Numbered from the stretch's first letter, positions 51,944 to 61,208 are shown. The stretch is DNA of 64,000 nt from Chitinophagaceae bacterium 26-R-25 (GCA_029906195.1 JARWSJ010000001.1:1798001-1862000), one strand, 5' to 3'. Program-made: numbers and translations. The notes: generated by a model not told the origin, from the sequence alone.

Positions 51944-52507
51944 TTATTTTAATTTAAAAACTACACCTACCTGGAAGTTGGTAATATCATATCCAGCTTC
52001 AGCATTTACGCCAAAACCTGGTGTAAAAAAGTAGGAAGCACCAACGAAACCGCCGAAAACAGGAATAACGTCGTTTTCACGGTTGTCTTCGTAGCCGTAA
52101 CGCTCAAAGCCAATACCCGCAGATAAACCGGCGTAGGTATCAAGGCCTTTTACCTTCCAGCCATAGTGCCATGCAGATCTCATTGCCAAAACGATCGTTC
52201 TTGCCTGCCAATGATCGTGATCATTATAATAACTTTTGTTTGAGAAAGAGCCGCCAAACTCACCACCTAGTGTGATGACACCCGGGCCTGCCTGCCATAA
52301 ACCCCACTCTGCCGCTATCTTAGTGCCAAATGCGTTGCCGTTGTAGTGTCCGTCATAAGGGGCTCCTACGCCTATCCCAAGGTTAAGTGTTGCTGAACCA
52401 ACTCTCATAGGGCTAACGGGCTGTGCGGATTTAGACTGCGCTTCTGCTGTTCCTGTAAGCAAACTTCCGATCAATAAAGCGCCAAGGATAATACGTGATT
52501 TTGTCAT
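51944..52507 (-). CDS. Small outer-membrane beta-barrel protein
   Basis: The 187-residue protein has a signal peptide (ALLIGSLLTGTAEAQ) and then alternating amphipathic strands, with Gly/aromatic-rich turns (GVGAPYDGHYNGNAFGTKIA, GLSAGIGFERYGYE). It ends FQVGVVFKLK. This is the pattern of small eight-stranded porin-like or OmpA-like barrels. No peptidoglycan-binding domain is attached. Function unknown. It is well equipped for strong expression: a full-consensus promoter with a very short leader and a strong terminator 20 bp after the stop. Confidence 0.85.
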   Translation of the reverse strand: MTKSRIILGALLIGSLLTGTAEAQSKSAQPVSPMRVGSATLNLGIGVGAPYDGHYNGNAFGTKIAAEWGLWQAGPGVITLGGEFGGSFSNKSYYNDHDHWQARTIVLAMRSAWHYGWKVKGLDTYAGLSAGIGFERYGYEDNRENDVIPVFGGFVGASYFFTPGFGVNAEAGYDITNFQVGVVFKLK

Positions 52508-52530
52508 ATAGTTCTAATGGTTTTAAAACG

Positions 52531-52560
52531 CAAATATAGTATCAAGTTACTAATGGCAAA
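52531..52560 (-). promoter_or_regulatory. Promoter of the beta-barrel gene
   Basis: On the minus strand, TTTG (52557-52560), 18 bp, TATATTTG (52531-52538): a full consensus match. The predicted leader is about 17 nt. Confidence 0.75.
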
Positions 52561-52600
52561 TTATATACCACGGTAAGAACATTTTGAGTGCTAGGGTGTT

Positions 52601-52715
52601 AATAACTGAGTAACTGAATAACTGAATAAATTGAATGACTGAATAACTGAGTGGTTTAGATTCAATTTTGCATTACGATTTTCAACCATTCAGCTTATTC
52701 AGTTATTCAGTCATT
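52601..52715. repeat. Family D cassette
   Basis: AATAACTGAGTAACTGAATA... (52601-52654) faces CATTCAGCTTATTCAGTTAT... (52687-52715). Loop TTCAATTTTGCATTACGA then TTCAACCATTCAG, close to that of the cassette at 51771. Confidence 0.85.
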
Positions 52716-52766
52716 ACTTTCCTCTGGCACGACATTTTTGATTACAATCATAAATAAATTAAAGTC

Positions 52767-53594
52767 ATGAACACTTTTATTGTACCAGTGGATTTTACCA
52801 TAATCGGCGACAATGCTGCTGTATACGCAGCAAACGTGGCCCAACAGGTAGGTGGCCGCATCATTCTTATGAATATTTATGAGAAAACACCTGCCGGCAT
52901 AGATGGTACACCATTGGTAAACAACCCTGAAGCAAGACATGAAATACGCATTATTGCTCTCGAAAAATTGAAGGGACTATTGCTGGCAATGAACCCCCAG
53001 CTTGATATAACGTGCTTGGCAGAGGCTGGCACAGATTTGCTCGAACATATTGAAAACCAAATTATCAAAACCAATGCGACAATGGTAATCATGGGAGTTA
53101 CAGAGGAGAGTGCCGTTGAACAATTCCTACTTGGCACAAACGCCATCAACATTGTCAACATTGGCAATGTGCCCGTGCTTGTTGTGCCTCCGGGAGCGAC
53201 GTATAATGGCATCAACGAAGTGGTTTTAGCCGTTGATTTTGAAGATGAACAACATGCATTGCCGCTCGACCGCATTCGCAACATGCTCGACATGTTTAAA
53301 CCTATCGTGAACATTGTGTCTATTGCGGACGAAGTATCAGAAGCAAATGCCGCTGACATAGAAGAAAAGAAAATGCTTCTACAAAATGCTTTAAGCGAAT
53401 TTACAATTGATTTTTCCTTTGTTAAACAGCGCCATTTCGTAGAAGCAATTAATGAATTTGCCAATAATAAAAAAGCCGATCTCATTTTAGTGTTACCACA
53501 CAAACACTCTTTCATCGCCTCGTTGTTCAAAATACACTCGACTGAGAAGTTGATACATCATACGAGTGTGCCGGTTTTGGCGTTACACGATTAG
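52767..53594 (+). CDS. Tandem universal stress protein
   Basis: The 275-residue cytoplasmic protein has two Usp-like domains. The first (1-145) starts NTFIVPVDFTIIGDNAAVYA and has IMGVTEESAVEQFLLGTNAI leading to NVPVLVVPPGA. The second (about 150-275) is shorter and ends LFKIHSTEKLIHHTSVPVLA. The G-2x-G-9x-G-S/T ATP motif is degenerate in both (GVTEESAVEQFLLGTNA), so ATP binding is doubtful. Such tandem Usps are common in Bacteroidota; their role is stress adaptation. It stands alone between family D and family B cassettes; the stop touches the family B arm. Confidence 0.9.
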   Translation: MNTFIVPVDFTIIGDNAAVYAANVAQQVGGRIILMNIYEKTPAGIDGTPLVNNPEARHEIRIIALEKLKGLLLAMNPQLDITCLAEAGTDLLEHIENQIIKTNATMVIMGVTEESAVEQFLLGTNAINIVNIGNVPVLVVPPGATYNGINEVVLAVDFEDEQHALPLDRIRNMLDMFKPIVNIVSIADEVSEANAADIEEKKMLLQNALSEFTIDFSFVKQRHFVEAINEFANNKKADLILVLPHKHSFIASLFKIHSTEKLIHHTSVPVLALHD

Positions 53595-53771
53595 TTAATT
53601 GAAAATTGAAAGTTGAAAATTGAAAATGGGAATACAGAACGCAGATCTTCATGATTATCATGATTTATTATGATTAAGTAAAAAATCTGCATTCTTTCAT
53701 TTTCAATTTTCAACTTTCAATTTTCAACTTTCAATTTTCAACTTTCAATTTTCAACTTTCAATTTTCAATT
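53595..53771. repeat. Family B cassette with family F element nested in its loop
   Basis: Family B left arm 53595-53627 and an expanded right arm 53697-53771 (ten or so alternating AACTTTC/AATTTTC units) enclose a compact family F unit, GAACGCAGATCTTC...AAATCTGCATTC (53638-53695). It links the stops of two convergent genes. Confidence 0.9.
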
Positions 53772-56058
53772 ATTTAAGCTCGCTCGAGAACGAATACGGC
53801 ACATCCGCCTTCGTCGCGCCTCTCTGCCTATTCGGAGTGGCGGACATGGAGAAATTAAGTACTGCTCCTTTTTGCATATCCGAATGGCTCAACCAGTTTT
53901 TGGTGTATGGTTTGCCATTGTAATTCATGCTGTTGATGTATACGTTTGATGTGCTGTTATTGGCCGCATTGATGACAATTTGCTTTCCGTTTTCCAATTG
54001 AATGGTTGCTTTTTTGAAGAATGGCGTTCCTACCACATACTGATCTGTTGCAGGTGTAACGGGATAAAAGCCTAATGCAGAGAATATGTACCATGCAGAA
54101 GTTTGTCCGTTGTCCTCGTCACCGCAATAGCCATCTGGCGTTGCTTTGTAGAGCTTGTTCATCGTCTGGCGTATCCAGTATTGGGCCTTCCACGGAGCAC
54201 CTGCATAGTTGTACAGGTAAATCATGTGCTGTATAGGCTGGTTGCCATGCGCATACTGCCCCATGCCTGCGATCTGCATTTCACGGATCTCATGAATCAC
54301 GCCACCATAGTAGCTTTCATCAAATGTTGGCGGCATTGAGAATACAGAGTCGAGTTTGTTTACAAACTTTTGTTCGCCGCCCATCAGGTCGATCAAACCT
54401 TGCACATCGTGAAACACTGACCATGAATAGTGCCAGCTGTTGCCTTCTGTAAATGCATCGCCCCATTTGAAAGGATTGAACGGAGACTGGAAGTTGCCAT
54501 CTTTATTTTTACCACGCATTAAACCATAACCTTTGTCAAAAATGTTTTTATAGTTCATGCTGCGTTTTGCATAGATCTCAATTTCTGCTTTGGGTTTACC
54601 TAATGCTTTTCCTAATTGATAGATAGTGAAATCATCATAGGCATATTCCAATGTGCGGGCCGCATTTTCCCTGATGTTCACATCGTAAGGAACATAGCCC
54701 AGCTCATTGTAGTATTTCACGCCAAACCTTCCTACGGAGCTGTTTGGCCCCTCGTTGTTCGCGCCATGAATCAACGCTTCGTACAACGTGTTGATATCAT
54801 AACCACGCTGACCTTTGATATAGGCATCTGCAACAACGGATGCAGAGTTGTTACCAATCATACATTGTGCAAGACCAGGGCTAGACCACTCAGGCAACCA
54901 GCCGCTTTCTTTATAGTCGTTCACCAAACCTTCCTGCATTTCTTTATTGATGGATGGATAAACCAAATTCAGGAACGGATACAAAGCACGGAACGTATCC
55001 CAGAAGCCCGTACCGGAAAACCTGCGCCCAGGCAGTATTTGACCATTGTGCGGACTCCAGTGTATTGGTTGGTTGTTGGCATCCAGCTCATACATTTTGT
55101 TAGGGAAAAACAATGTGCGGTACAAACTGGAATAGAATGTGCGCACTTGATCCACTGTGCCTCCTTCTACTTTTAATGCACCTAATCTTTTGTTCCACGC
55201 AGCTTTTGCTTTCGCAGCAGTTGCATCAAAATTATCGTTAGCCAGTTCTTTTTTCAGATTTAACTCTGCTTGTTCAAGGCTAATGAAAGACGTTGCGGTC
55301 CTTACATTCACGCGTTCGCCTTTGGTTGTTTTAAAACCAACAATAGCGCCCGTTTGATCTGCCTGCAGCTCGAGTTTACCAGTTAATTCTTTACCACTCC
55401 ATGTATTTGAAACAGTAAACGGTTTGTCAAAATAAAGAACGAAATAATTTTTAAAATTCGGCAGTGGGCCGTAAGTGTATTTGGTTGAGTAACCAACGAT
55501 CTTTTTTTCTTCCGGAATTACTTTTATGTAAGAACCCTTGTCAAACGCATCCACTACGATGAATGAACTGTCGCTTTTCGGAAACGTAAAACGGAATTGC
55601 GCCGCACGCTCTGTTGGCGTTAGTTCCGTTGTAACATCTGCATCGGCAAGATAAACGCTATAGTAGTAAGGCTTTGAAACCTCCGCCTTGTGTGAGAACC
55701 AGCTTTGGCGATCTTCCTGCGTGAATTTTGTTTTACCGGTTACCGGCATGATCGAAAACATTCCGTAATCGTTCATCCACGGAGAAGGTTGGTGGGTTTG
55801 CTTAAAGCCGCGGATCTTGTCAGCATCATAAGTATAGCCCCAGCCATCGCCATTAGGACCGGTTTGCGGTGTCCACAGGTTCATTCCCCATGGCATACCC
55901 ACGGCAGGATATGTGTTACCATTTGATAGGCTCGGCTTGGATTGCGTTCCCATCAAAGGATTCACCCATTCTACAGGATCATTCACCGTGTTCACGATCT
56001 GCGCAAAGCTTGCCATTGAAGCAACCGCCAGCGCAGCGGAAAGGAAAGTTTTCTTCAT
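53770..56058 (-). CDS. GH92 family glycosidase, variant-motif subgroup (first copy)
   Basis: The 762-residue protein has a signal peptide (AALAVASMASFAQ). It has the GH92 two-domain layout, with GTGFWDTFRALYPF-like FWDTFRALYPFLNLV, TEGNSWHYSWSVFHDVQG (candidate acid in TEGN), YAHGNQPIQHMIYLYNYAGA and CGDEDNGQTSAWYIFSALGF. Two motifs differ from the GH92 at 7401: the N-terminal SHTHLSGTG is replaced by KQTHQPSPWMNDYG, and GNEPSHH by GNQPIQH. It shares these with the GH92 at 58883, so both belong to one subgroup with probably different linkage preference. It lies downstream of GH125 in the second cluster. Confidence 0.93.
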   Translation of the reverse strand: MKKTFLSAALAVASMASFAQIVNTVNDPVEWVNPLMGTQSKPSLSNGNTYPAVGMPWGMNLWTPQTGPNGDGWGYTYDADKIRGFKQTHQPSPWMNDYGMFSIMPVTGKTKFTQEDRQSWFSHKAEVSKPYYYSVYLADADVTTELTPTERAAQFRFTFPKSDSSFIVVDAFDKGSYIKVIPEEKKIVGYSTKYTYGPLPNFKNYFVLYFDKPFTVSNTWSGKELTGKLELQADQTGAIVGFKTTKGERVNVRTATSFISLEQAELNLKKELANDNFDATAAKAKAAWNKRLGALKVEGGTVDQVRTFYSSLYRTLFFPNKMYELDANNQPIHWSPHNGQILPGRRFSGTGFWDTFRALYPFLNLVYPSINKEMQEGLVNDYKESGWLPEWSSPGLAQCMIGNNSASVVADAYIKGQRGYDINTLYEALIHGANNEGPNSSVGRFGVKYYNELGYVPYDVNIRENAARTLEYAYDDFTIYQLGKALGKPKAEIEIYAKRSMNYKNIFDKGYGLMRGKNKDGNFQSPFNPFKWGDAFTEGNSWHYSWSVFHDVQGLIDLMGGEQKFVNKLDSVFSMPPTFDESYYGGVIHEIREMQIAGMGQYAHGNQPIQHMIYLYNYAGAPWKAQYWIRQTMNKLYKATPDGYCGDEDNGQTSAWYIFSALGFYPVTPATDQYVVGTPFFKKATIQLENGKQIVINAANNSTSNVYINSMNYNGKPYTKNWLSHSDMQKGAVLNFSMSATPNRQRGATKADVPYSFSSELK

Positions 56059-56099
56059 GTTGGTCGTTTGTTATCAGTTGTTGGTTGATTCAAAAAATA

Positions 56100-56228
56100 G
56101 AACGCTGATTTTCATGATTGTCATGATGGGTCAAGATTTGAAATTTGAAATTTTCGCATGCACGCTTTAATCTCAATGTTGTTCAAAAGATCATTTCAAA
56201 TCATGACAATCATGATAATCTGTGTTCT
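56100..56228. repeat. Family F cassette
   Basis: GAACGCTGATTTTCATGATT... (56100-56140) faces ...AATCATGACAATCATGATAA...TCTGTGTTC (56193-56228). It ends 9 bp before the GH125 stop and lies in the leader region of the next GH92 gene. Confidence 0.85.
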
Positions 56229-56236
56229 TCTCTCAC

Positions 56237-57682
56237 TCAAATTAAATGCGGTCTTTCTTTATACACTTTCCAAATAAACTCTCCGAAAATTGTGTTCGCC
56301 CATGCAAACCATGCACGTGTGAATTTTTCAGGATTATCTTTATGGAAAGACTCATGCATGAAACCCTTGCCACCATGTGTTTTCACAAGGGTGTCGATGC
56401 AGTTTTTTATTTCGGCGTCGTTGTTGCTTGTGAGGCCGCGCATTACAATACTCATTGGCCAGATCATGTCTAATCCAATATGTGGGCCGCCGGTGCCTTC
56501 CGCAACTTTTCCTTTAAAGAAGAAAGGATTGTATTCGGACAATACGAATTTTCTTGTGTTGGCAATGATTGGTGGAGCCTGCCCTTTGTTGAATCGGGCC
56601 ATGTCTTCACCCAACAAATAAGGTAATGACAACAGGCAAGGAATGTTCGCGTCATCCATCAGGTTCAGGCTGCTATAACCATCAACCTCGTAGGCAAGTA
56701 TTTTACCAAATTTGGGATGGTTGTACACTGCGTGTTGAAAGATGGCTGCTTCAACCTGCGCCGCCAAAGCATTACACTCGTTTGCAAATGCTTTATCGTT
56801 GAATATTGTTTCAACCATTTTTGCAAGTTTCCATAAAGACACAACCGCAAAACAGTTGGAAGGAATCAGGTAAGGATAAATTGTAGCATCATCGCTCGGC
56901 CTGAACATTGAGCAAATTAAACCGTTTGGCTTGGCAGGATAACCGTAGCCGCCCATCGCAACACCATCGGTAGCCCAGGCTGTCCTTCGTTGAAACGTAT
57001 ATGGTCCCACACCATCGAAGCGTTGTTGCTCTTTAAATGTTTTAACGATCAGCTTCATGGCAGTAAGCCAATGCTCGTCAAACGGCGTTTTGTCGCCCGT
57101 TGCTTGATAGTATCCATGACTGAGCCTGATGGCATAGCACAAGCTGTCAATTTCCCATTTGCGTTCATGTACACCCGGCTTCATGTCCGTGATGTCAGTC
57201 TCTTTCCATTCGCTTACTTTGTTTTCATCTTTATAGAAAGCGTTTGCATAAGGGTCTTTAATAATGAACTTGCATTGCCTGTTAATTACACCGGCAATAA
57301 GCTGTTGCAGCTTTTCGTCTTTTTTGCAAAAACTAAGATAAGGCCACACCTGCGCAGACGAATCACGAAGCCACATTGCATCAATGTCGCCGGTAATAAC
57401 GTAAGTATCAGGTTTGCCGTTAATCATTTCAAAATCAACGGTCGTATCCAAAGTATTCGGAAAACAGTTTTCAAATAACCAGCCAAGTTCTTTGTTCTTT
57501 GACTTTGCTTTGAACTCGCTAATAGCAGCTTCAATAGCTGAGCTGTTAAAATGTCTTTTTTCAAGCGGTGTTCTTACCACCGGAAAATCATTTGCAAGCG
57601 ATATACCGCCGAAAGCCCAATTGCTTACCATGGCGCCAGCGCCCAGTATGCCGGCATTTTGAATAAATTGTCTACGTTTCAT
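56237..57682 (-). CDS. GH125 exo-alpha-1,6-mannosidase
   Basis: The 481-residue protein has an RR-containing N-terminus (MKRRQFIQNAGILGAGAMVS) that looks like a Tat signal. The (alpha/alpha)6 barrel shows GH125 motifs: TGDIDAMWLRDSSAQVWPYL near residue 97, GLICSMFRPSDDATIYPYLI near 250 with the catalytic acid Asp, and GFMHESFHKDNPEKFTRAWF near 440 with the base Glu. Known GH125 enzymes are inverting exo-alpha-1,6-mannosidases acting on N-glycan cores and yeast mannan. It lies between two GH92 genes and an EEP gene, all on the same strand, which supports concerted mannoside breakdown. Confidence 0.95.
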   Translation of the reverse strand: MKRRQFIQNAGILGAGAMVSNWAFGGISLANDFPVVRTPLEKRHFNSSAIEAAISEFKAKSKNKELGWLFENCFPNTLDTTVDFEMINGKPDTYVITGDIDAMWLRDSSAQVWPYLSFCKKDEKLQQLIAGVINRQCKFIIKDPYANAFYKDENKVSEWKETDITDMKPGVHERKWEIDSLCYAIRLSHGYYQATGDKTPFDEHWLTAMKLIVKTFKEQQRFDGVGPYTFQRRTAWATDGVAMGGYGYPAKPNGLICSMFRPSDDATIYPYLIPSNCFAVVSLWKLAKMVETIFNDKAFANECNALAAQVEAAIFQHAVYNHPKFGKILAYEVDGYSSLNLMDDANIPCLLSLPYLLGEDMARFNKGQAPPIIANTRKFVLSEYNPFFFKGKVAEGTGGPHIGLDMIWPMSIVMRGLTSNNDAEIKNCIDTLVKTHGGKGFMHESFHKDNPEKFTRAWFAWANTIFGEFIWKVYKERPHLI

Positions 57683-57700
57683 ATAGCTGTTTTTTTAGAG

Positions 57701-57876
57701 AGAACGCAGATTTTCATGATTGTCATGATTTGTCAAGATTTTTTTTTGAGGTCAACGATAGAATAAAAATTAAACATCGTTGCGTCGCACACTTGTACAG
57801 TAGAATATAAATGAGCGATGTAGCCTACATATTAAAAGATCATAAAAAATCATGACAATCATGAAAATCTGCGTTC
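57701..57876. repeat. Family F cassette
   Basis: GAACGCAGATTTTCATGATT... (57701-57742) faces ...CATGAAAATCTGCGTTC (57846-57876). It lies between the EEP stop (57891) and the GH125 start (57682). Confidence 0.88.
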
Positions 57877-57890
57877 CTGTATTTTCAAGA

Positions 57891-58811
57891 TTAGTACCCT
57901 AACTCGATTAAAACCGGAAAGTGGTCCGAAGGTACTCTTGCTTCGTAATGATACAAAGAAACTTCCTTCGGAAAATTCTTGGTTTGGATAGAATCGGTAC
58001 TAACAGGGATTTCCGCTCTGTAGGTATCCGTTAAGATGCCATAGCGAAGTACTTTAAAATTCTTTGTCAAAAAAATATGATCGATACGGCTCGTTGTCTT
58101 CGTGTCTGTTTTAAAATCGTTGAATGTGCCGTTTGTGGCGTAACGAATCTCTGTGGTTTCATACGCATCGCGTAAAAGACCAGATGTATTCAGCAACGTA
58201 TAGCTTTCATTTGTTTGATCCACGTTGAAATCACCAGTAAGGATCACAGGAATTTTTGTTTTCATATCCTGGATCTTTTTGAGAATCAGTTTGCAGCTTT
58301 CTCTTCTTGCCTCTACACCAATGTGGTCCATGTGCAGGTTGTACAGGTAAAATATAAAGCCCGTTTTCTTTTCCTTGAATTTTCCCCAGGAGCAAATGCG
58401 CGGTAATGCTGCGTCCCATCCTTTGTTTGGCTTGTCGGTTACAGTTGACAGCCAAAAATCACCATGATCGAGCAGTTCGAATCTATCCGTCTTATAAAAA
58501 ATAGCCGAATGTTCGCCTTTCTCTTTGCCATCATCACGCCCCACACCTATGTAAGTGTAACCAGGCAGCCCGACTTTCATTTCTTCCAGCTGTTTGTAAA
58601 AACCTTCCTGCGTGCCGAAAATGTCGAAATCATGGAACCTGATCAGTCCTGTGATTACGGGCAATCTTTGTCCCCAGCCGTTCGCATGTGAGGAATCTCC
58701 GCCATTTGCATAACGGATATTGTATGTGCCTACCTTAAATTTTTGAGAATACACTGAATTCATTAACACAATTAGTAAAAGTGCAAATAAACCAAAGGTT
58801 CTTTTGTTCAT
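57891..58811 (-). CDS. Secreted endonuclease/exonuclease/phosphatase-fold hydrolase
   Basis: The 306-residue protein has a signal peptide (LFALLLIVLMNSVYSQ). EEP-fold motifs are all present: VGTYNIRYANGG, DIFGTQEGFYKQ (metal Glu), YNLHMDHIGVEARRES, LTGDFNVDQ, SRIDHIFLTKN and VPSDHFPVLIELGY (catalytic His). The fold covers DNases, sphingomyelinases and phosphatases. In alpha-mannan loci of gut Bacteroides an EEP-fold phosphatase gene accompanies GH92/GH125, so I infer that this one removes phosphate from mannan or phosphomannosyl side chains. Secretion and gene context argue against DNA repair. The substrate cannot be fixed from sequence. Confidence 0.9.
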   Translation of the reverse strand: MNKRTFGLFALLLIVLMNSVYSQKFKVGTYNIRYANGGDSSHANGWGQRLPVITGLIRFHDFDIFGTQEGFYKQLEEMKVGLPGYTYIGVGRDDGKEKGEHSAIFYKTDRFELLDHGDFWLSTVTDKPNKGWDAALPRICSWGKFKEKKTGFIFYLYNLHMDHIGVEARRESCKLILKKIQDMKTKIPVILTGDFNVDQTNESYTLLNTSGLLRDAYETTEIRYATNGTFNDFKTDTKTTSRIDHIFLTKNFKVLRYGILTDTYRAEIPVSTDSIQTKNFPKEVSLYHYEARVPSDHFPVLIELGY

Positions 58812-58882
58812 AAAATTTAATTGCTTTTCCGATACTATAATTGCGGCAAAAGTTATGAAAAATAACTTTTCGATAGCATAAA

Positions 58883-61150
58883 CTACTTTTCAGTCAGTGA
58901 AAACGGCTTGTCCTCCTTCTGCAATCCCCTTGTCTCATTGGGTTTATCGCTCATATTAAATTCCAGTAAACCGCCATTCATAATGTCTTCGTGACGAATA
59001 AAGTTTTTAGTGTATCCATTACCGTTAAGCATTGCATTCTGGATATAAACATTAGAACTGTTGTTCCCATTAGCTTTGATAACAAATTGCTTTCCGTTTT
59101 CAAGGTTGATCGTCACTTTATTAAACACAGGACTTCCGATCACATACTGATCTGTACCGGGACAAACGCTGTAAAAACCCAGCGCACTCAGCACATACCA
59201 GGAAGACGTTTGCCCTTGGTCTTCATCGCCCGGGTAACCATTTTCTGTTGCGTTGTATAATCTTTTCATTACTTCACGTGCGTGAAATTGTGCTTTCCAT
59301 GGAGCTCCGGCATAGTTGTAAAGATAGATCATGTGTTGTATCGGCTGATTGCCATGTGCGTATTGGCCCATATTTGCCAATACCATTTCTGTCATTTCGT
59401 GAATGGGTCTGCCGTAAGTGCCTACTTTGAAAGTATTGGGCTGAGAGAAAACGGAATCCAGTTTGGCAACAAATTTTTGATCGCCGCCCAACATATTGAT
59501 CAGTCCCTGCTCATCATGAAAAACTGACCAAAGCCAATGCCAAGCACAACCTTCTGTGAAAGGTCCACCCCATTCGGAAGGATCAAAGTTTTTAGTCCAC
59601 TCTCCTTTTGCGTTTTTACCACGCATGAACCCTGTTGCAGAATCATACACGTTGCGGTAGTTATACATTTGCCTTGAGAACACGTCTGCATAAAATGGCG
59701 CATTCACATCTTTCGCCAGTTGATAGCCGCAGAAATCATCGTACGCGTATTCCAATGTTTTTGCAGTGGCTTCGCCTATTTCAGGATATGGCACGTAGCC
59801 GAGTTGATAGTATTCTTTCCAGCCATGACGGCCGTTTGCTGGCCCCCACGGACCTTTGTTTGTGGCTTCATGAAAATATGCTGCGAGTGCTTTGTTCGCA
59901 TCAAATGTGCGAATGCCTTTTACCCATGCATCGGTTAACAATGAAATGGCGTGATTTCCGATCATACTGCCGCCTTCGCCCGGGAATGACCACGATGGCA
60001 GCCAGCCGCACTGGTCATGCGCATCCAGCAATGCCTGCATGTAACGGCCATGCATTTGCGGATGCAGGATGGTGTTCAAAGGAAATTGTCCGCGGAACGT
60101 GTCCCAGAAGCCGGTATCGGTGTACATGTAGCCGGCATGTATTTTTCCATCGTACGGACTATAATAATATGGCTTGCCATCTTTATCGTATTCGAAGAAT
60201 TGACGTGCGAATAAGCTTGCCCTGAAAAAGCATGAGTAAAAAGTGGCTTTATCCTCTTCTGAACCGCCTTCTACCATTATTTGTGAAAGGTATTTGTTCC
60301 AAACATTAGTAGCTGCTTTTCTTGTGTCGTCCAATGCCTTGAAACCGCCCAATTCTTTTTGCAGGTTCAATTGCGCCTGTTCAATGCTGATGTAAGATGA
60401 GGCTACTTTGATCTGCACCTTCTCTCCTGCTTTGAATTGAATGTACGAACCAACACCATCACCTTGTGCGCTGTCTTTGCCCGACTGAACAGTGTTTTTC
60501 CTGTTCTCCCAGGTTCCGTAGGCAATAAAGGGTTTATCGAAAACAGCGACGAAATAGTTTTTAAAATTTGATTGTTGTGTTTGATGGCCGTTGTTCACGT
60601 AGCCGATGATCATTCTTTTTTCAGGAATGATCTTTACCATGCTCATTTTAGTGTACCCATCGAGTACGATGTAGCTATCTTGTTTTGCAGGAAAAGCAAA
60701 ACGTAAATGTGCACCTCTTTCTGTTGGTGCGATTTCAGAAGTAATGCCGTTGTCTAGTTGAACGCTGTAATAGCTTGGCTTTGCTGTTTCTTTCGCGTGA
60801 CTGAAACCTGTTGCACGCTCGTCTTCATTTACCACTAATTTTCCCGCAACAGGCATCAAGGAAAATACTGCGTAGTCGTTGCTCCATGAGCTGCATTGAT
60901 GGGCCTGCTGAAAACCCCTGATGGTTGTTTTTGTGTATTGGTATTTCCAGCCATCGCCATTCCTGCCGGTTTGCGGCGTCCAGGTGTTCATGCCAAAAGG
61001 CAGGGCTGTTGTGGGATATGTGTTGCCACGCGTAAGTTCAAAACTTGAATTGGTGCCTTGTAGGGTGTTTACATATTTTACAAGGTCGGTTTGTGCAAAT
61101 AGCTTGCTGCACATCATAACTCCAACAAAAAACAAAACTTTGATTCTCAT
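58883..61150 (-). CDS. GH92 family glycosidase, variant-motif subgroup (second copy)
   Basis: The 755-residue protein has a signal peptide (VLFFVGVMMCSKLFAQ). GH92 layout: DTGFWDTFRGQFPLNTIL, FTEGCAWHWLWSVFHDEQGL, GNQPIQHMIYLYNYAGAPW and PGDEDQGQTSSWYVLSALGF. As in the 53770 copy, the SHTH motif is replaced, here by QQAHQCSSWSNDYA. ATG 61150 is chosen: the open frame extends upstream, but there it runs through the 27-nt palindromic mini-element. It heads the GH92-EEP-GH125-GH92 run. The two subgroup copies may act on different arms or linkages, or one may be specific for phosphorylated mannose. Confidence 0.93.
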   Translation of the reverse strand: MRIKVLFFVGVMMCSKLFAQTDLVKYVNTLQGTNSSFELTRGNTYPTTALPFGMNTWTPQTGRNGDGWKYQYTKTTIRGFQQAHQCSSWSNDYAVFSLMPVAGKLVVNEDERATGFSHAKETAKPSYYSVQLDNGITSEIAPTERGAHLRFAFPAKQDSYIVLDGYTKMSMVKIIPEKRMIIGYVNNGHQTQQSNFKNYFVAVFDKPFIAYGTWENRKNTVQSGKDSAQGDGVGSYIQFKAGEKVQIKVASSYISIEQAQLNLQKELGGFKALDDTRKAATNVWNKYLSQIMVEGGSEEDKATFYSCFFRASLFARQFFEYDKDGKPYYYSPYDGKIHAGYMYTDTGFWDTFRGQFPLNTILHPQMHGRYMQALLDAHDQCGWLPSWSFPGEGGSMIGNHAISLLTDAWVKGIRTFDANKALAAYFHEATNKGPWGPANGRHGWKEYYQLGYVPYPEIGEATAKTLEYAYDDFCGYQLAKDVNAPFYADVFSRQMYNYRNVYDSATGFMRGKNAKGEWTKNFDPSEWGGPFTEGCAWHWLWSVFHDEQGLINMLGGDQKFVAKLDSVFSQPNTFKVGTYGRPIHEMTEMVLANMGQYAHGNQPIQHMIYLYNYAGAPWKAQFHAREVMKRLYNATENGYPGDEDQGQTSSWYVLSALGFYSVCPGTDQYVIGSPVFNKVTINLENGKQFVIKANGNNSSNVYIQNAMLNGNGYTKNFIRHEDIMNGGLLEFNMSDKPNETRGLQKEDKPFSLTEK

Positions 61151-61181
61151 TTCTATGCTGTATTTTCTTTTTTGGCACACG

Positions 61182-61208
61182 CCCGCCCGGATGAACCGTT
61201 CGGACGGG
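61182..61208 (-). repeat. 27-nt GC-rich palindromic mini-element, copy 2
   Basis: CCCGCCCGG / TTCGGACGGG arms. On the minus strand it equals copy 1 (4603-4630) except for one substitution and one missing G. It lies 31 bp upstream of the GH92 ATG, next to a GATGACACTGATTAGACGG sequence. Confidence 0.75.

Noticed and set aside
59635..60225. 196-codon plus-strand frame antisense to the second variant GH92
   Set aside because: Codon-shadow of a conserved gene; no start context or domain.
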